A program made the position numbers and the translations under genes. Positions 1 through 12,824 of a DNA stretch of 64,000 nt are shown here, piece after piece. The DNA is taken from contig NW_026516690.1 of assembly GCF_025766255.1 (NCBI RefSeq), forward strand, positions 372,001 to 436,000. The letters run 5' to 3'. Source of the stretch: Zychaea mexicana (taxonomy: Eukaryota; Mucoromycota; Mucoromycetes; Mucorales; Lichtheimiaceae). The notes under the pieces are model-generated. The model searched no databases. It was not told where the DNA came from and worked only from the letters and a program-made list of their open reading frames with translations. The first letter of the stretch is position 1; each line of letters begins with the position of its first letter.

Positions 1-384
1 ACCTTCTTTCTCTTGCTCAGCAGGCGTCAACGTATTCTCACCAATGGTCTTCAGATCAACAGGGTTAATTTGAATGAGGTTGGCACCTGCTTTCTCGGGA
101 TCTATACTGCTACTGCTGCTGACTCTCCTCTCAGGCGTGCTGGGTCCGCTCGAAGTCGGTGTTGGTGGCACGACATTGTTGAATGCATCCAAAGTGATTC
201 CTTTAGAAAGTGCTGTTGAGGCAAGCTGAAGCGAAGGGTGGGTCTTGTTTTCTTGTTCAACAAAAGAGGCGGCATTGAGCTGTTCCTGCAACTGCCCAAC
301 AACTTGATCACCATCAAGACAATCACGAAACTCCTCCTTCTCCTCCTCATGCTGCTGTTCAAGAGACGACTTCTTCACGTCCAT
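1..384 (-). CDS. Unknown protein, N-terminal 128 codons (runs off window edge)
   Basis: The reverse strand is open from an ATG at 384 to base 1 without a stop, so the gene continues outside the window. The product starts MDVKKSSLEQQHEEEKEEF: a charged, Gln/Glu-rich and probably coiled-coil beginning. It is followed by a Ser/Thr/Pro-rich stretch around residues 75-95 (PPTPTSSGPSTPERRVSSS) that looks like a disordered, phosphorylatable linker. No intron is seen in this part. It lies 264 bases downstream of the U1-70K stop codon, on the same strand. I do not recognise a family from these residues. Coding status is inferred from the long open frame with normal composition. Confidence 0.6.
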   Translation of the reverse strand, partial: MDVKKSSLEQQHEEEKEEFRDCLDGDQVVGQLQEQLNAASFVEQENKTHPSLQLASTALSKGITLDAFNNVVPPTPTSSGPSTPERRVSSSSSIDPEKAGANLIQINPVDLKTIGENTLTPAEQEKEG

Positions 385-648
385 TTGAGAAAGAAGTTGG
401 GAGTTGTAATACTTGGGGCAAATAAGAGAAAAAGAATGGAGACACCTTTATATATATAAACGGGACAGTGTGAGTGAATGTGAGTGAGAGCGAGAGAGAA
501 AGAGATGTGTTATAATAAGGTGCACCCCACCATAGGAAAAGCGCGTGGATTTTGTGAAACGTTACAATGCAATAGTTCTTTTGGACTATATTTTTGAATA
601 TCAATTCTTCGTTTGCTTTCTGCTAAATAACCTCCAAGTCCTAGTTCC

Positions 649-1982
649 TTAGTAGCGGTCTCGACGGCCCCCCATTCTGTCTCTCGATCTGTCTCTACCA
701 CGACCACCATATCGATCTCTGTAGCCTCGAGGGCTTCGGCTCCGGGATCGCATGCGTGGCCTCCGTCGATCTTCAAAGTCTCTTCTTCCACCGCCACCGC
801 CACCTCCATAGCCACGGTTGTTTCCGCCATAGCCTCCGCCGCCGCCGCCATGGCCACGATCATGTCGTCCTCCATAGCCTCGGCTGCTGTCCCGGCGACC
901 GCTATCGTTGAAACCTCCAAATCGATCGTAGCCGCCTGATGATGATCCGGCTGGTGCTGCGGCTGGTGCTGCTTGCTGCGGTGGTCCATTGCGCGCATTA
1001 CCTAATCCGCCACCAAGGCGACGCGGCTTCCATCCCTTGACAGTTCGGCCTCGTTCTACGTCTACTGCTAACCGACGACCCATCAACTTTAAGCCATCTG
1101 AATCCTTATATGCCGCTTTTTAACAATCGACCTGTGAGTAATTCTTTTCTTTGCTTGTTCTTTCAATTACCACTGTAGATAGATGCATGAAAATTTACCT
1201 CGCATGTCTTTTTCTCGTTCGTATTCAATAAACGCGTAACCACGAGGCTTTCCTTCTAGTGTTCTTACCAAGCGTAGCTAATGACATGAAATGTATTAGT
1301 TGATATGTCATGCAATGTATACATGACGGTTTTTACTTAAAAAAGAAAAAGACATGTTCCTACGTTTTTGATGGGACCGTATTGTTCGAACTCGCGCATC
1401 AAATCACTCTCTTGCAGCTCGTAACTTAGTCGCGCCACAAAAAGCGTGTTGAACGGATTGCCCTGAATCTTTTCGTCTTTTTCTGGATCGTCTATAAATT
1501 AAACAACAATTCCGTTAGTTTCTTTCTGTTCACGTACGTAATCGATACCAAAAGTGTCGCGATCGTTGTTATTTCTTTTATAACGTTAAAAATCTAAAAG
1601 ACGGATGCGTACATTCGGCGATTCCTTTTTCCAATGCTTCATCCGCAACTTTTTTCTTTGCTTCCATCTATAATATATACAAAATATCAAAAAGAGCGAG
1701 AACGAATTAGCATAAAAAACTATTTTCCTTTGTTTTTCTTTCTGGTAGAAGATGTTAAAATATTTGCATGCGATAATCTACCCGTTCTTTGCGTTTTTGT
1801 TCAATGGATTTCCAAGGGACGTAATCTTGGTCGTAGGTTTTCAACTGGGGTACAAGCTCTGCAATGCCGGTAATGCGAGCGCCTACGCGTTCACCTGGAT
1901 CCTTGTCCAAAGGTGGAGCATATGGTAAAGGTGGCCGTGGCGCAAAAAGCTTCAACAGATTCGGCGGTAGCTTGTCTGTCAT
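649..1982 (-). CDS. SNP1: U1 small nuclear ribonucleoprotein 70 kDa (U1-70K), 5 exons
   Basis: This is the protein of the U1 snRNP that binds stem-loop I of U1 snRNA during 5' splice-site recognition in the nucleus. Exons (reverse strand) are 1982-1782, 1667-1613, 1491-1364, 1277-1199 and 1115-649. They join in frame to 309 residues. The N-terminus ([20 protein letters not shown], then a [14 protein letters not shown] segment) is the U1-70K N-terminal domain. The third and fourth exons carry the RRM, with RNP2-like TLFVARLSY and RNP1-like RGYAFIEY. The last exon has the family signature [20 protein letters not shown] followed by LGGGLG, then a Gly-rich/RGG and Arg-Asp/Arg-Ser tail. The length is shorter than the human protein, as usual in fungi. 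The start is the first ATG of the conserved N-terminal domain. Confidence 0.95.
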
Positions 1983-4900
1983 TTATGTGTTAATATTTTT
2001 TTCCCCAAAGAAAAAAGAGGTGATAGAGTTCTGTGCAAGAAGAGAAGCACCGCCAGGATTCAAGAGTCACAAGCTCAGCAGCAGCAGCTAAAACAGCAGC
2101 AATTACATTAAATGTACTAAATACACCCTCATTCCCTTTCACTTTTTACTGTTTACCACTATACTGCATCAGTAGGGTCATTATGCCCACTAGTGATTCT
2201 GCACTTCGTTCTCATCGGTTGTTTTGCGGCTCACGGTCATAATGTTGCCTGATCCTGCCGCTGATAGCAATACTAATTTTACCTGAAACAACACGCTGAG
2301 CTATTCTTCTCGTTCTTCAGAAACACGTAGATGCGTAGTTACAACAGATTCACACACAAGCGCATTCAATCATACAACCAATCTGACAACAATATCTATA
2401 ATCCAGCGTACCATAGAAATTAGTGTCCCCTCAGTTATTACCACGGCAACCACAGCCTGCACCTCGTTAGAACCACTTTGAACAAGTACAACAACAGCAC
2501 ATGGAACCAATGTGTTGTACAAAATTCCTGGGTATTCTTTCCCTATATCCCCCGCCTTCCCCGGTACTACCTGGTCATCGATGACAGCCGCGTCGATGTG
2601 GAAGTAAATAGCTTAAACAAACTTTAGAGGGGAGAAAACAGAAGGAAAGATGCTGTCGATCCGGAAAGGGATTCGGCTCATGGAAAATGAAACTAAAGGG
2701 GCACTACCAGAATTTGAAGGATATGGTTTACAGATTAGTGATATGATGATGCTCATGGCCAATTTACGCTTTTTAATTGGAATTGATGGATGTTGCTCAC
2801 GAATATAGGGATGGCTTGCAGCTGCGTCATATATAAAAAAGTACAGGAAAAAAAAGTACACACTGAATGTGATGGGCGGTGATATCAGTAAAGTAGTGAA
2901 GGGGAGATTATACGAATATAATGAAGTCAAAGATTGTAGTCTAAAGGCACGGAGAAGACTGCAACATGCAATCGTGATGTCGGTGGTGATAATGGGAACG
3001 ATGTCTTACATTTCATGAAAGACCCGTATGCTTCGACCTTCACTACTAGCACGTTTTAAACTCATGTATTTTAGATATACACAACGCTTTCAAATATCAC
3101 ATGTGCAATGAACAAATGCAATCAATTTACTGAAGACATATTGATAATTTGAAATGTAGGTACTTGCTAACGCTCATTTGGATGCCGTCTATGTGAGCGA
3201 CAAGCAGCAACAGGAACGACACTGGTAAACAGTAATATGAAGTGTATTCTGCACCCAATTTTCTGTTCAAAGACGGATATCATCATTCAATAATAGCCAG
3301 CAACCAAGACGTGCTGGCAGAACCAATAACTCCAAACTTTTTCTTGCCGATATTGACAGATCGCCCTTTGTTCATGTCTTTGTTACTTATGAAGAAGTGA
3401 ATGATTGCATGGTTCATAGCAAAAAGAAAAGAAAGAACTTTACAGAAAAGAACATGTCGAGACAAAGCTACACAATCCAAAAAATCATGAAGGACATGTT
3501 GCTCAGTGCAGCAACGAACACGGGCAACACTGGTGACTTGTGCGCATTTTCAAAGGTTGTAGGTTCCGACAAAACGATTGGAGGAGCTTTTTTATTTTAA
3601 AAAAAAATGCTCTAGGTGAGGGCACCGCATCATGATAGGAGCGAGATATTGTTTTATATCATTTGGTAGGAGACGATTTGCATTTGGCTTTACAGTGCTC
3701 TACTGTCTATGAACATTTAAGTAGCGTCACTGTCCCTTCATTAGTCTAAGATTTTTCATTGTATGTATACGATCAGTTAGCCTGGTGCTGCCACAACCTG
3801 ACAGAGGTACAGTATCATAGTACATGATAATATTCCATCAAAACTATCAATGAATGACGACAACAGATGATGAGGCGTAAGGTAAAGATTGCAGCATTTT
3901 GATAGAAACTTCCTTTAGAAAGCAGTTATGTAAGCAACATTGTTTGCTGGAATGGTGCGGGATGTTACGTCTCTTCTTGCTTGGCAAAATCCGGGAAGAT
4001 ATAGCCTTTCAAAGAAAATCTATATGTAGTAAAATTACGGGTAGCGGAGGAGGAAGAGGAAGGAGGCACGATCTTTCGATGATAAAGACTACACACACAC
4101 ACATAGAAAAAGTGTTCTATTCAGTTATCACTACGGGAGATTTCCAACTGCAAATAACTTCAAAACTACTTGTTGATGAGTTTCCTGAAAATAGTGCATA
4201 GTAATCACCGTGGGTGATCTTTGCACTTCTGCTCTTATGTGGCTAGACGAATATGGTAAAAATAGCAAAATAGATTGGGACATTAAGTTTTGAAGATAAT
4301 GTATTACCACGTTTTTTTTTTCGAGAAATGCTCGGTGACATAGTATAGGGATGCTACCAACTACAACATACGCTGTAAGTATTAAGGTTGTATGATTATA
4401 ATTCTCTATACTCGGTAAAAATAAGAAGAAATAACATCCATAAATGTGGGCTGTTTGCTGCTGGGGGGTTTCTTCTTTTCAAAATAAATATACGCATATA
4501 GACAAATTATGATCCCTCATAACCTCGACGCCGACGACCAGCATATTGCTTTATGCAAAAGCATGTTTCGATATGTCAATGATAAGAGAGAATATTCACG
4601 AAAGGTGTTCGATGACAACGAAAAAGTACATGTCCCAGTCAATTATGTAATTCAGAATGAATAAACTGACAACAGATCATCGCCATGTTTCAAAATGGAG
4701 ATCTAAGAATTTGGTCAATCCAAGAATATCATATCCTCCTGGTATTGGCTTTTTTGTTTACTGACATCCATCACCCAGCCTGCTAGCTCAAGAGAGAAAG
4801 AGAGATCCCTCGGGTGACACAAAGTAGAAGCAAACGGGAGATCTTGTGCATGGGTAAATCAGTTTATGTAATAATCGTAAAACAGAGGATATCTGAGAGG

Positions 4901-5954
4901 AGGACCGGTTCTATACTACGAACAAATCTTCAAACAGTGTTGTGAGAGCTGCCGCCAACATGTTACCCTGTAGCATGGTCCCCAGGGCCCCAATCGGAAT
5001 TTGGAGCAAGTGCAATACCGTGGATCCCCGCATTTCTCAAAGTAACCATCAGCGTATCAACGCATCTACGCATTTATTGATTGGTGCTGTCATACGCCTC
5101 TTTTGTTATTATTATTGAAACGGCGTCTGTACAGTATAAGGTCGTTGGCTAAATGCATTCATATGGAGAGTGGCATACAACAGTGAAAGATGGGTCTCAA
5201 TGGTACCAGCTATAGCCCTTGAGCTGCTTCAAAAAAGCAACTGTATTATCCGTATAGACGGCATATGAAGTGGAGTGATCACCCAGACTACGAATGCTAT
5301 GCTCACTCAAATCCAGTCCTACTCACGAAATGCTATAGGTCAAATTAGGACAGCAGATTACAAAAACTTTCTATTCTTTCGAAAAGATATACTTGCCACC
5401 TGCAAGATATGCATAGCTTAGCAGTGTCCCTGAGTACTGGATACAAAAGCTGTGTTGTATATAGTATGTAATCAGCAGCAGCATATCTCGCCAGCAGCAG
5501 TGAGTCGGTAACCATGCGACATGTGAAGAACGTTCTTCTTTGGTGGAGTGGCAACCCAATCAAAAAGGGCGAACGTAATTGTCGGCCGGAGATTCAGTGA
5601 TATCAGCATTGTTGCATAATAAAGAGCAAGGGAACAAAGTTTACACTTATTTTTGACATTGCAATGACGGTGGCGAAAGGATCATACGGCATATTTGACT
5701 CATCATGGATGAAAGATATTCTTATGCATTCAATGCTGAAAGCCTCAAGCATTGAAGAAAGTGATTTGAGAGTATATAATCGCATGATCTCCTCACCACA
5801 CGAAGGTTGCTTGCATGATAATTTTTCATTTTCACTGTCCGCGAGCAAACAGGTTGTTTAAGCATTACTGTTCGCCACGCTCCCAATCACACACTCTCTC
5901 CATTCTCTCTCCCTTTACTTTGTGCAAACGTTAACGCAAAAAGCAAGAAGCAAA
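1983..5954. other. Long intergenic region, no gene seen
   Basis: Almost 4 kb without an open frame above about 105 codons on either strand. None of the short frames joins to a neighbour through plausible splice sites. Base composition is AT-rich with many stops. It must hold the U1-70K promoter at its left end and the stress-protein promoter at its right end (a pyrimidine-rich tract at about 5890-5920). I see no tRNA, snRNA or terminal repeats in it. Confidence 0.5.
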
Positions 5955-6777
5955 ATGACTCGTGAAATCATCTTGGCAATCGACCCTGAATCCGAGGAAG
6001 CTGAAAAAGTGGTCGCGTGGTCCTTGAATAATTTTCTCCGTGCATCGGATCACGTCAATTTGGTAACGATGCTGTACTTGGACGTTGAATTTGTTGACCA
6101 TGGTCAGTGGTCTATTGCTTGCTATTCCAACCCTCGAAGAGAGATCGCTACTATGCCATAATTTCTCATGCCCTGCTCGATAATGTTTCAACAGATTATT
6201 CCTTGGCTGTGGACGAAAAGGATATCCTGCAGATGGAGGAAAAGGTAATAACAGTAATGAGGACCTAAGAGAATCTTCTTCTCTCGTCACCTAAACGCAC
6301 AAAAAAGAAAAGAGGTGTAACGTGGTAACGTGCTCACGCACACATGTATATGATGCTGTAGCTCAAAGCCAAGTTTTCCGTTGGATTGGAAAAGCTCCGT
6401 ACCGACTTTGAAGCCGCAGGCATTTCCAATGTCACGATTCAGCTGTTGAATTCGGAGAGTTCAGGTCCATGCCAACGTCTGATTGAGCATCTCGACACGA
6501 TTCAGACCGATTGTCTGATCATGGGCAGTCGGAATCTGTCGGGCTGGAAACGGTAAGCCTTTTCAGTTGACGAACACGAGGTCGCATAACGTAAGCTGCA
6601 TCACAAACGGTTGCTTGCCTCTTTTATGTCATGCGGACCAACAGACGGACTGGGCATTTTGAGAGAGATCAAGAATTGCTAATATCTGCACTTTTCTTTT
6701 GAGCTAGGCTCTTTATGGGAAGTTTCAGTGAATACATCCAAACGCACGTCCATTGTCCGGTGCTTATAGTGAAATAA
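5955..6777 (+). CDS. Universal stress protein (UspA) family, 4 exons
   Basis: Exons 5955-6102, 6195-6244, 6362-6552 and 6708-6777 join in frame to 152 residues, the usual size of a single Usp domain. The start (MTREIILAIDPESEEAEKVV) is the first beta strand with the conserved Asp and the following helix. The C-terminal exons carry LIMGSRNLSGWKRLFMGSFS followed by CPVLIVK, which fits the Usp nucleotide-binding consensus G-x2-G-x9-G-S and the final beta strand. Members bind ATP or AMP and take part in stress responses; the role here is unknown. The ATG at 5955 is preferred over an upstream in-frame ATG at 5922 because it opens the conserved domain. It follows a CT-rich tract typical of fungal promoters. 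Confidence 0.9.
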
Positions 6778-7280
6778 TGGAAATAAATAAGAACTTCTTA
6801 TTCGTAGTATCTGCTGTGTGTGAGTGTGGTATGTGTGATGATTATCGTGTGCGTGGCACAGCAAAGAAGTACAAAAGAATCAAAGAGCGACTCGCGCAAC
6901 AAAGAGACAAGGAGTGTGTGCGACGCCGGATTTCCTGATCTGGCCGGTGGTGGTGGGGGGGTTCCGCGGGTGAGGCCTGACCTGCCTATCCTGGGCCTGA
7001 CACAGTTTCCCACCGAATGAAATCGCGAGAGGGGGAGGGCTTGCGTGGGGAAACACACAGTTGGGAGTGGGTGACAGTAGTACGGCACACACGCACCACC
7101 ACTTATATAAGCAATTTCCCTTATTATTCGATGTTTTCTCTGTTTTCCTGGGTATATAAAACCTTTTCTGGACCTTCTTCGTCTTCTTTTACCGCCTTCT
7201 TTTGGTCTTTTTGTCTGCTTTCTGCTGCCGGAATTCCTACCCTTCCTGTTGTTCTTTGGCAAACATACTTCTCCTGAACC
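6778..7280 (+). promoter_or_regulatory. Intergenic region with promoter of the sugar transporter
   Basis: About 500 bases between the stress-protein stop and the transporter start. A TATA-like GGTATATAAAACC lies at about 7150-7163, roughly 120 bases before the ATG. It is followed by a pyrimidine-rich stretch (7165-7250), the common fungal arrangement. Both open frames here on the reverse strand are low-complexity and have no family resemblance. Confidence 0.45.
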
Positions 7281-9330
7281 ATGGCGAGGACCTTGACGAC
7301 GCGAATAACTAATAATGTCTATGTATGGAAAAAATACTGCGTTTTCGATCTGCTATTTTGCCTTTTACACACTGGAAATGCACAATTGCCTCGTCATACA
7401 AACCGCTCATTAACATACACCCTTTTCAATGTAATAGATCATTGGCGCCTTCGCCGCCATTGCCGGTATCATGTTTGGCTTCGATATTGGTAGCAACTCC
7501 GGTGTTATTGGAACTCACCAGTACGTACGACTAGTAGTATCCTTGATCTCGGACGTATCAGCTATTCGCTGACGGATGGACCGAACTGTGACTTACTGAC
7601 CAAACCACCTTGTTTTCGCTTGCCAAAATAGATATCGTACATACTTCAACAATCCAGACGATCTGCTTCAGGGCGGTATCAACGGTGCTTTGAGTGCTGG
7701 TTGCTTTGTCGGTGCACTGTTTGCCGGTTTCCCTGCTGATAAATACTCTCGTAAATTTACTCTGATCGGTGCCTCAGTTCTGTTCGTCATCGGCTCTGTT
7801 TTCCAGGCCGCTGCTAACGGTGTTCCTCTTCTCTGTGTTGGCCGTGTACTTAACGGTATGTGGGTCGTATTCCTGCGCGCGCACATGCACACACAAACAA
7901 TCCATTTACGGTTAATCTGAAACAAATATAGGTTTGTCTGTTGGTGTCACTTCTATGGTCGTACCGCTTTATCAGTCAGAAATTGCTCCCAAAGAAATTC
8001 GTGGTCGTATTGTTGCTGTGCAGCAATGGAGTATTACCTGGGGTATCATGATCTCGTATGTATACATATTTTAGTACCCTTGTAGCTATGAGAAAAGGTC
8101 GTGTTCAATACAAAGCTAGTCGACTAATAACGAATGTCCTGTTGTTTTGATATTAGTTTCTGGATTCAATATGGTTCTCAATTTCTTACAGGTGAAAGCT
8201 ACACTGCTGCTTTCCGTATCCCATGGGCTATCCAAGCCGTTCCTGCCCTTGTCTTGCTCTCCGGTATGTGGGCTTTCCCTCACAGTCCAAGATGGTTGGC
8301 CGACAAGGGCCGTATGGACGAAGCCATCCAAGTCCTTGCTGACATTCATGGTGACGGCGATGTCAACCACGAACGTGTGCAGCTTGAAATCCAAGAAATT
8401 GAAGTCGTCATCAAGTTTGACCGCGAGCAGGCCTCGCATCGCTACGCCGATATTCTCAAGCCACAGTATGCTTACCGTGCATCTCTTGGCGTCTTCTTGC
8501 AGATCTGGCAGCAGCTGACTGGTATGAATATTATCATGTTCTACGTCGTCTTGCTCTTTGAGCAGGCCGGTGTTGGTGACAGTCAGGAAGCTACCTTGGT
8601 TTCTGCTGGTGTCAACTATGTCGTCAACGTTGTCATGACCGTTCCTGCCATTCTCTGGGTCGACAAGTGGGGTCGTCGTAACACTATGATCTTTGGTGCC
8701 CTTATGATGAGTCTGTTCTTATGGATTGTGGGTGGTCTCATGAGCCAAGGCGAATGGTACATTGCAGAAGATACTGGCAAGTGGCAGATGCGTATGGATA
8801 ACCACGCCAAGGCCAACGGTATGGTCGCCTGTGTCTACCTCTTTGTCGCTTCCTTTGCATGCACCTGGGGTCCCTTGGGCTGGATCTACCCTGCTGAAAT
8901 CTTCCCTCTCCGTATTCGTGCCATCGCTGTGTCGTTATCCACCTCTGCTAACTGGCTCTTCAACTGGGTCCTCAACTTTGTTGTTCCTTTGCTGATGCAG
9001 CGCATTCGCTTTGGTTTGTATATGCTTTTCGCTGGTTTCAACTTCTTGATGGCTGTCCACGTCTTCCTTGCTTATCCTGAAACCAAGGGCTTCACTGTAA
9101 GTTCAGCTCGTTTTTACCTTCGTTTTGCTACTGAATGGAACCTGACTTGTCATCCTAATACATGCCTGATTTTTCTTCTGCGATAGCTTGAAGAAATGGA
9201 TATCGTTTTTGAACAGAACCCACGCAAGAAAGTGGACCGTGCTTTTGTCGAAGCCGAATTGGCTCGCCGTGCTGGTTACGAGCATCGGCACGAAACCGCT
9301 TCCAACGAAAAGACAGAAGACATTGTCTAA
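7281..9330 (+). CDS. MFS sugar (hexose) transporter, 6 exons
   Basis: Exons 7281-7322, 7438-7520, 7632-7855, 7932-8055, 8157-9096 and 9187-9330 join in frame to 518 residues, the normal length of a 12-helix fungal sugar porter in the plasma membrane. Family marks in order: a first helix with GFDIGSNSGVIGTHQY; DKYSRK in the loop after TM2; GRVLNGLSVG in TM4; PLYQSEIAPKEIRGR before the TM5 region; the TM7 region QIWQQLTGMNIIMFY; DKWGRR between TM8 and TM9; the TM10 region containing WGPLGWIYPAEIFPLRIR; and PETKGFTLEEMD after TM12. The cytoplasmic tail is charged. QQLTGMN is typical of hexose rather than disaccharide carriers, but the substrate is inferred. A CA dinucleotide run (9355-9372) lies just after the stop. 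Confidence 0.95.
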
Positions 9331-11481
9331 AAACACCTTCCTTTCTCTTTTCCTCACACACACACACACACCTTAACTCTCTTTCTTCCTTGATACTATC
9401 TCTTCCCGACAGTTTATGCAGTTTTTTGTACTAGATATAATATCCCATTATTTTTGCAAAGTAGAGACTTATTGTCAGCTTTAGGCTACTACAACAACAG
9501 CCATTTTACCTCGCTATTCTACCTTTTCGAGTCTCTTTCTTTAATATAATTGATGACAATTAAAATCACCAAGTAGTCGTGCAATAAAACGACCCTTCTT
9601 ACGAATTAGTCGAAAATCACATGTTCTTCCTCTAATATCACCACCTGGATATGATTTATATGAGAACTGCATAGAACCTTGTAGTACAAAACATTTCTTT
9701 AGCAACAGTGCTTACACCTCGGAATATAACTAGATAGCCCGGCTATTTTCTTCACACAAGTGAGAAAGATGGTTTTTTCCAATGTTGTACTAGGTAGGTC
9801 AAAAGATATCGTTTTTTTTTTTGCTATCACAAATAGTGGTAGCAAATTCTACTGGATCAAAAGCTTATGTGAGAAGTTTGCTTGTTGGGTGGGAGAGATC
9901 TCGGAATGGACCTCGTCGTGCCTTCTTACATAATGGTGACCCAATTCCTATTTTGTTTTTACTATGATAACATGATCGTCCAAAGAAGGCCTCGGATTTA
10001 TGAAAAGTTTCTTCATAAACGGTACAGAAGCAGTGTCGCATGCTGCTACACAATACAGAGTGTTGCTGTCACACATATTATGATAGGATTGAACGACCAC
10101 AAAAGGGAGGAAGTAGCAAGGCACCTGGTGAGAATCTTGCAGTTTCGACAATGGTGGCGTGATCATATAAATATACACTTTTGGAAAAAAAAATTGTGCC
10201 TATAAAATAAAGCACATGTTCATCTAACACTATGCAGTACAGTATATACGAAAATCGTGTTACGGTATAATCTTACTCTGTGATTCTGCGTAAATCCAAA
10301 ACGTCAACAAGATACATGCGTCCAGGTTTATATACATAAATGAACTTGAAATACCGTAAACAACTAAATGCTGCTAGAGCGACACACAAAATATTTTAAC
10401 TTTTTGAGAAACATACTTCATATGATATGTGATGTGTTACTGATAGTATGGATATAGCTTTTATGAGATGCGCATTACGTATTGATTGGACATTTATTTA
10501 GTAATCGTTAAATACATCATGAAGACTTGTATAAAGAAGCATATTAACTTGGAAGAAAAAGCAATTGTACTCTGAAGATCAATCTTCTCTTCGATGGACG
10601 ATTATCTAAAGAAAAGAAAGGCCAGATATGGTAGTAAGCTCTTATATATGGAAAAAAGGCGATCACTGCTAACATAAATTCGCGAGAAACCCGTCTGCCG
10701 AACTAGGATCTCTGTCGTCGACGATAACTTGTCTAATCGTCGTCGACAATGTTCATGCAGAACTTGAAGAGTACTCAAAATCATTTGGGGCTGGATAAGG
10801 GGAAGCCTTCGTGTGGCGTCAAAGAAAGGTCCTTCGGCTGAGGGTTTTGGGCAGGATGTTTCTGGGCCCGGTTTTTAGAATGTTTGTGGCGCTCTCGATC
10901 AGGTCCAGTACTCTTGAAGGTTTCATCGATACCAATAATACATGCTCAGATATCTGTTCGGGAAGGGTTGCTGATTGATTACTCGCAGACTCATAAGGGG
11001 AGGTGGAAGCGGGTTAAGAATCTGGAACTCTTAGCGACTCATTGTTGTAGTTGTTATTAGGATCCATATAGTCTCGACAGCGCCGGCGACAGCCACGCAG
11101 CTCTAGTGCAAGTAGATTTGTATAAATCAAATAATAAGGCATATAGCTCACGTGTATGCCATCAGCTGTAAATAACACTTCACCTTCGGATCCTTAAAAG
11201 ACAATTTATGCCCATTTCTTGCGAACCTGCATTTTTTTTTGGGAATCTCACTATTGTTTCTGTTAAAGCATGACGCAATCCGGTTTCTTCTTTTCGTATC
11301 TATATCACATTCGTATACAAAGCTCTTTTCTTCTTATGTTGAAAAACATATCCTCCAAGCAGCTGCAGGATTTGTCAAATTCGCCCTGTAAACTCACGTG
11401 TAACGATGTAACCAAGCAGAAAACAAAGTAAAACCCGCTTTACTCGATGGGCAGGACTGTGTGACCCTCAATTTTTCTGCT
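9331..11481. other. Intergenic region with coding-like remnants
   Basis: About 2.1 kb with no complete gene. It starts with a (CA)n run at 9355-9372 and is AT-rich. On the reverse strand between about 11050 and 10790, two overlapping frames read as plausible protein (for example HVLLVSMKPSRVLDLIESA and DRERHKHSKNRAQKHP), but stops interrupt the upstream parts. It could be a decayed gene or the last exon of one I cannot assemble. The rest shows nothing. Confidence 0.3.
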
Positions 11482-12040
11482 ATGGCCATCTTTTTGCCCG
11501 TTGTGCTTGTTGGAGCTCCCATTGGGTATTTTACCTGGTCCAAAGTTTTCAATGAAGCCGATTACCAAGCTGCTAAAATTTGCCATGGACAAGTGAAATC
11601 AATGGAAGAAAAGAGTAAGCCACATGGCACTAAATTACACCATATTGGAAAAAAGGGAGGGCAGAAATAATAAAGGAAAAAAAAAGCAATCGTTCTTAGG
11701 AAATCTATTGACCACGACACGTAAATTAGGTACGTCCGAGTTGTTGCGCGAAAGCTACCCACCTCGTTCGGGTTTTGCTGGTACCGTCGGTACCATAGGC
11801 TCGTTTGGTATTCTAGGCAAGACCATGTTTGGCAAAAGCACGCGACATCGATTATTTTTTGCACGAGCACCACCAGGCGCTGATATACGCTGGGTGACAT
11901 TTAAAATGGCTGGTGAAATACTACTACGTTGTGGTGCGGTGGTATATGGAGCAGCAGCCGGTGGTGCCCTGGCAGGGCGATTGGCAGTAGCAAGACAGCC
12001 GCTACCAGTAACCTCACCCTCATCCTCCACCAGCAAGTAA
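11482..12040 (+). CDS. Small glycine-zipper membrane protein, unknown function, 2 exons
   Basis: Exons 11482-11614 and 11730-12040 join in frame to 147 residues. The N-terminus MAIFLPVVLVGAPIGYFTW is a hydrophobic segment that could be a signal anchor. The second exon has two Gly-rich stretches. The first is GFAGTVGTIGSFGILGKTMFG. The second lies near the C-terminus, GAVVYGAAAGGALAGRLAV, with small residues spaced like a glycine zipper that packs membrane helices. The protein ends in a Ser/Thr/Pro tail. The start at 11482 is preferred because it directly precedes the hydrophobic segment. I do not recognise a named family. A mitochondrial or endomembrane location is possible but unproven. Confidence 0.7.
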
Positions 12041-12824
12041 AAATTGTACACACCTTTGAAGCAATAAAAAACACTTAGATTTACTTTGTTTACAACTAGG
12101 AGAAAAGTACAGATCGTTTTTAAATGGGGTGCGCGATAACATCTCCACCAGTTCTTTTCCACTAGGCCGCCGAGTCAAAACCATGGCTTCTTCCATTGAG
12201 TGTGATCCAAACCACGTTGAAGCACTGTATGTTGACTATGCAATATGTGATGCGAAATTATCGTGTATGCGATTTATGAGATATATACATATACCGAGTG
12301 GTTCCATAGTCTCTCCAGATTGTGCATGTGGATCTTAAGCTGCCAGAGTTGCCGCCGAGTGAGCTGTTCGGTTTGATCTTTAGTTTGAAGGAAACGCAGT
12401 AAAGCATGGTGGGATTTGTAGGATGGTTGGTTCTAGTGGTCGAAATACAATAAGTTGGTCCTACAAATGTTATGTCTTTGTGTGCGAAAAGACCGGAGTA
12501 TTTGATATAACAGAAGCTCACATTGAAGGGAGCAAGATGTCAATGGCGGATTTTTCATCATATCGCCAACGCTAACCATGTGCTCTTCTCGGTTCGTCGT
12601 TAAGTCGGTTATTATATAACAGGATATAACGCAATTAATGCCGTAACACTTTTCGAGTATCCGTTAGCTTAGTCGAGAATCAAACTTCACAACTATCATA
12701 CACACATTCTCATACAAAGAGATATGGACAAATGAAATAAAGTAATATTATGAAGTATTTCTGTACAGCAGAATAAAAGGGCTAGGAGGTATTAAAAGTA
12801 GTGATAACAAAAATTAGAAAAGAC
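12041..12824. other. Intergenic region; possible tiny spliced gene at 12183-12402
   Basis: No clear gene. A short ATG frame at 12183 (MASSIECDPNHVEAL) and a second frame ending at 12402 (VDLKLPELPPSELFGLIFS, then a stop) both look protein-like. The best donor, GTATGT at 12227, does not join them in phase; only a weak GTTGAC donor at 12231 does. I therefore do not call a gene. Confidence 0.25.

Noticed and set aside
510..998. 162-codon reverse-strand frame rich in Ala, Met and Glu
   Set aside because: Shadow of the Gly/Arg-rich tail of U1-70K in another frame; no independent splice or motif support.
6798..7262. 154-codon reverse frame rich in Arg, Ser and Pro upstream of the sugar transporter
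   Set aside because: Covers the promoter and CT-rich leader; low complexity and no motif.
12183..12402. Tiny two-exon gene
   Set aside because: The good donor does not give a continuous frame; only a weak donor does.
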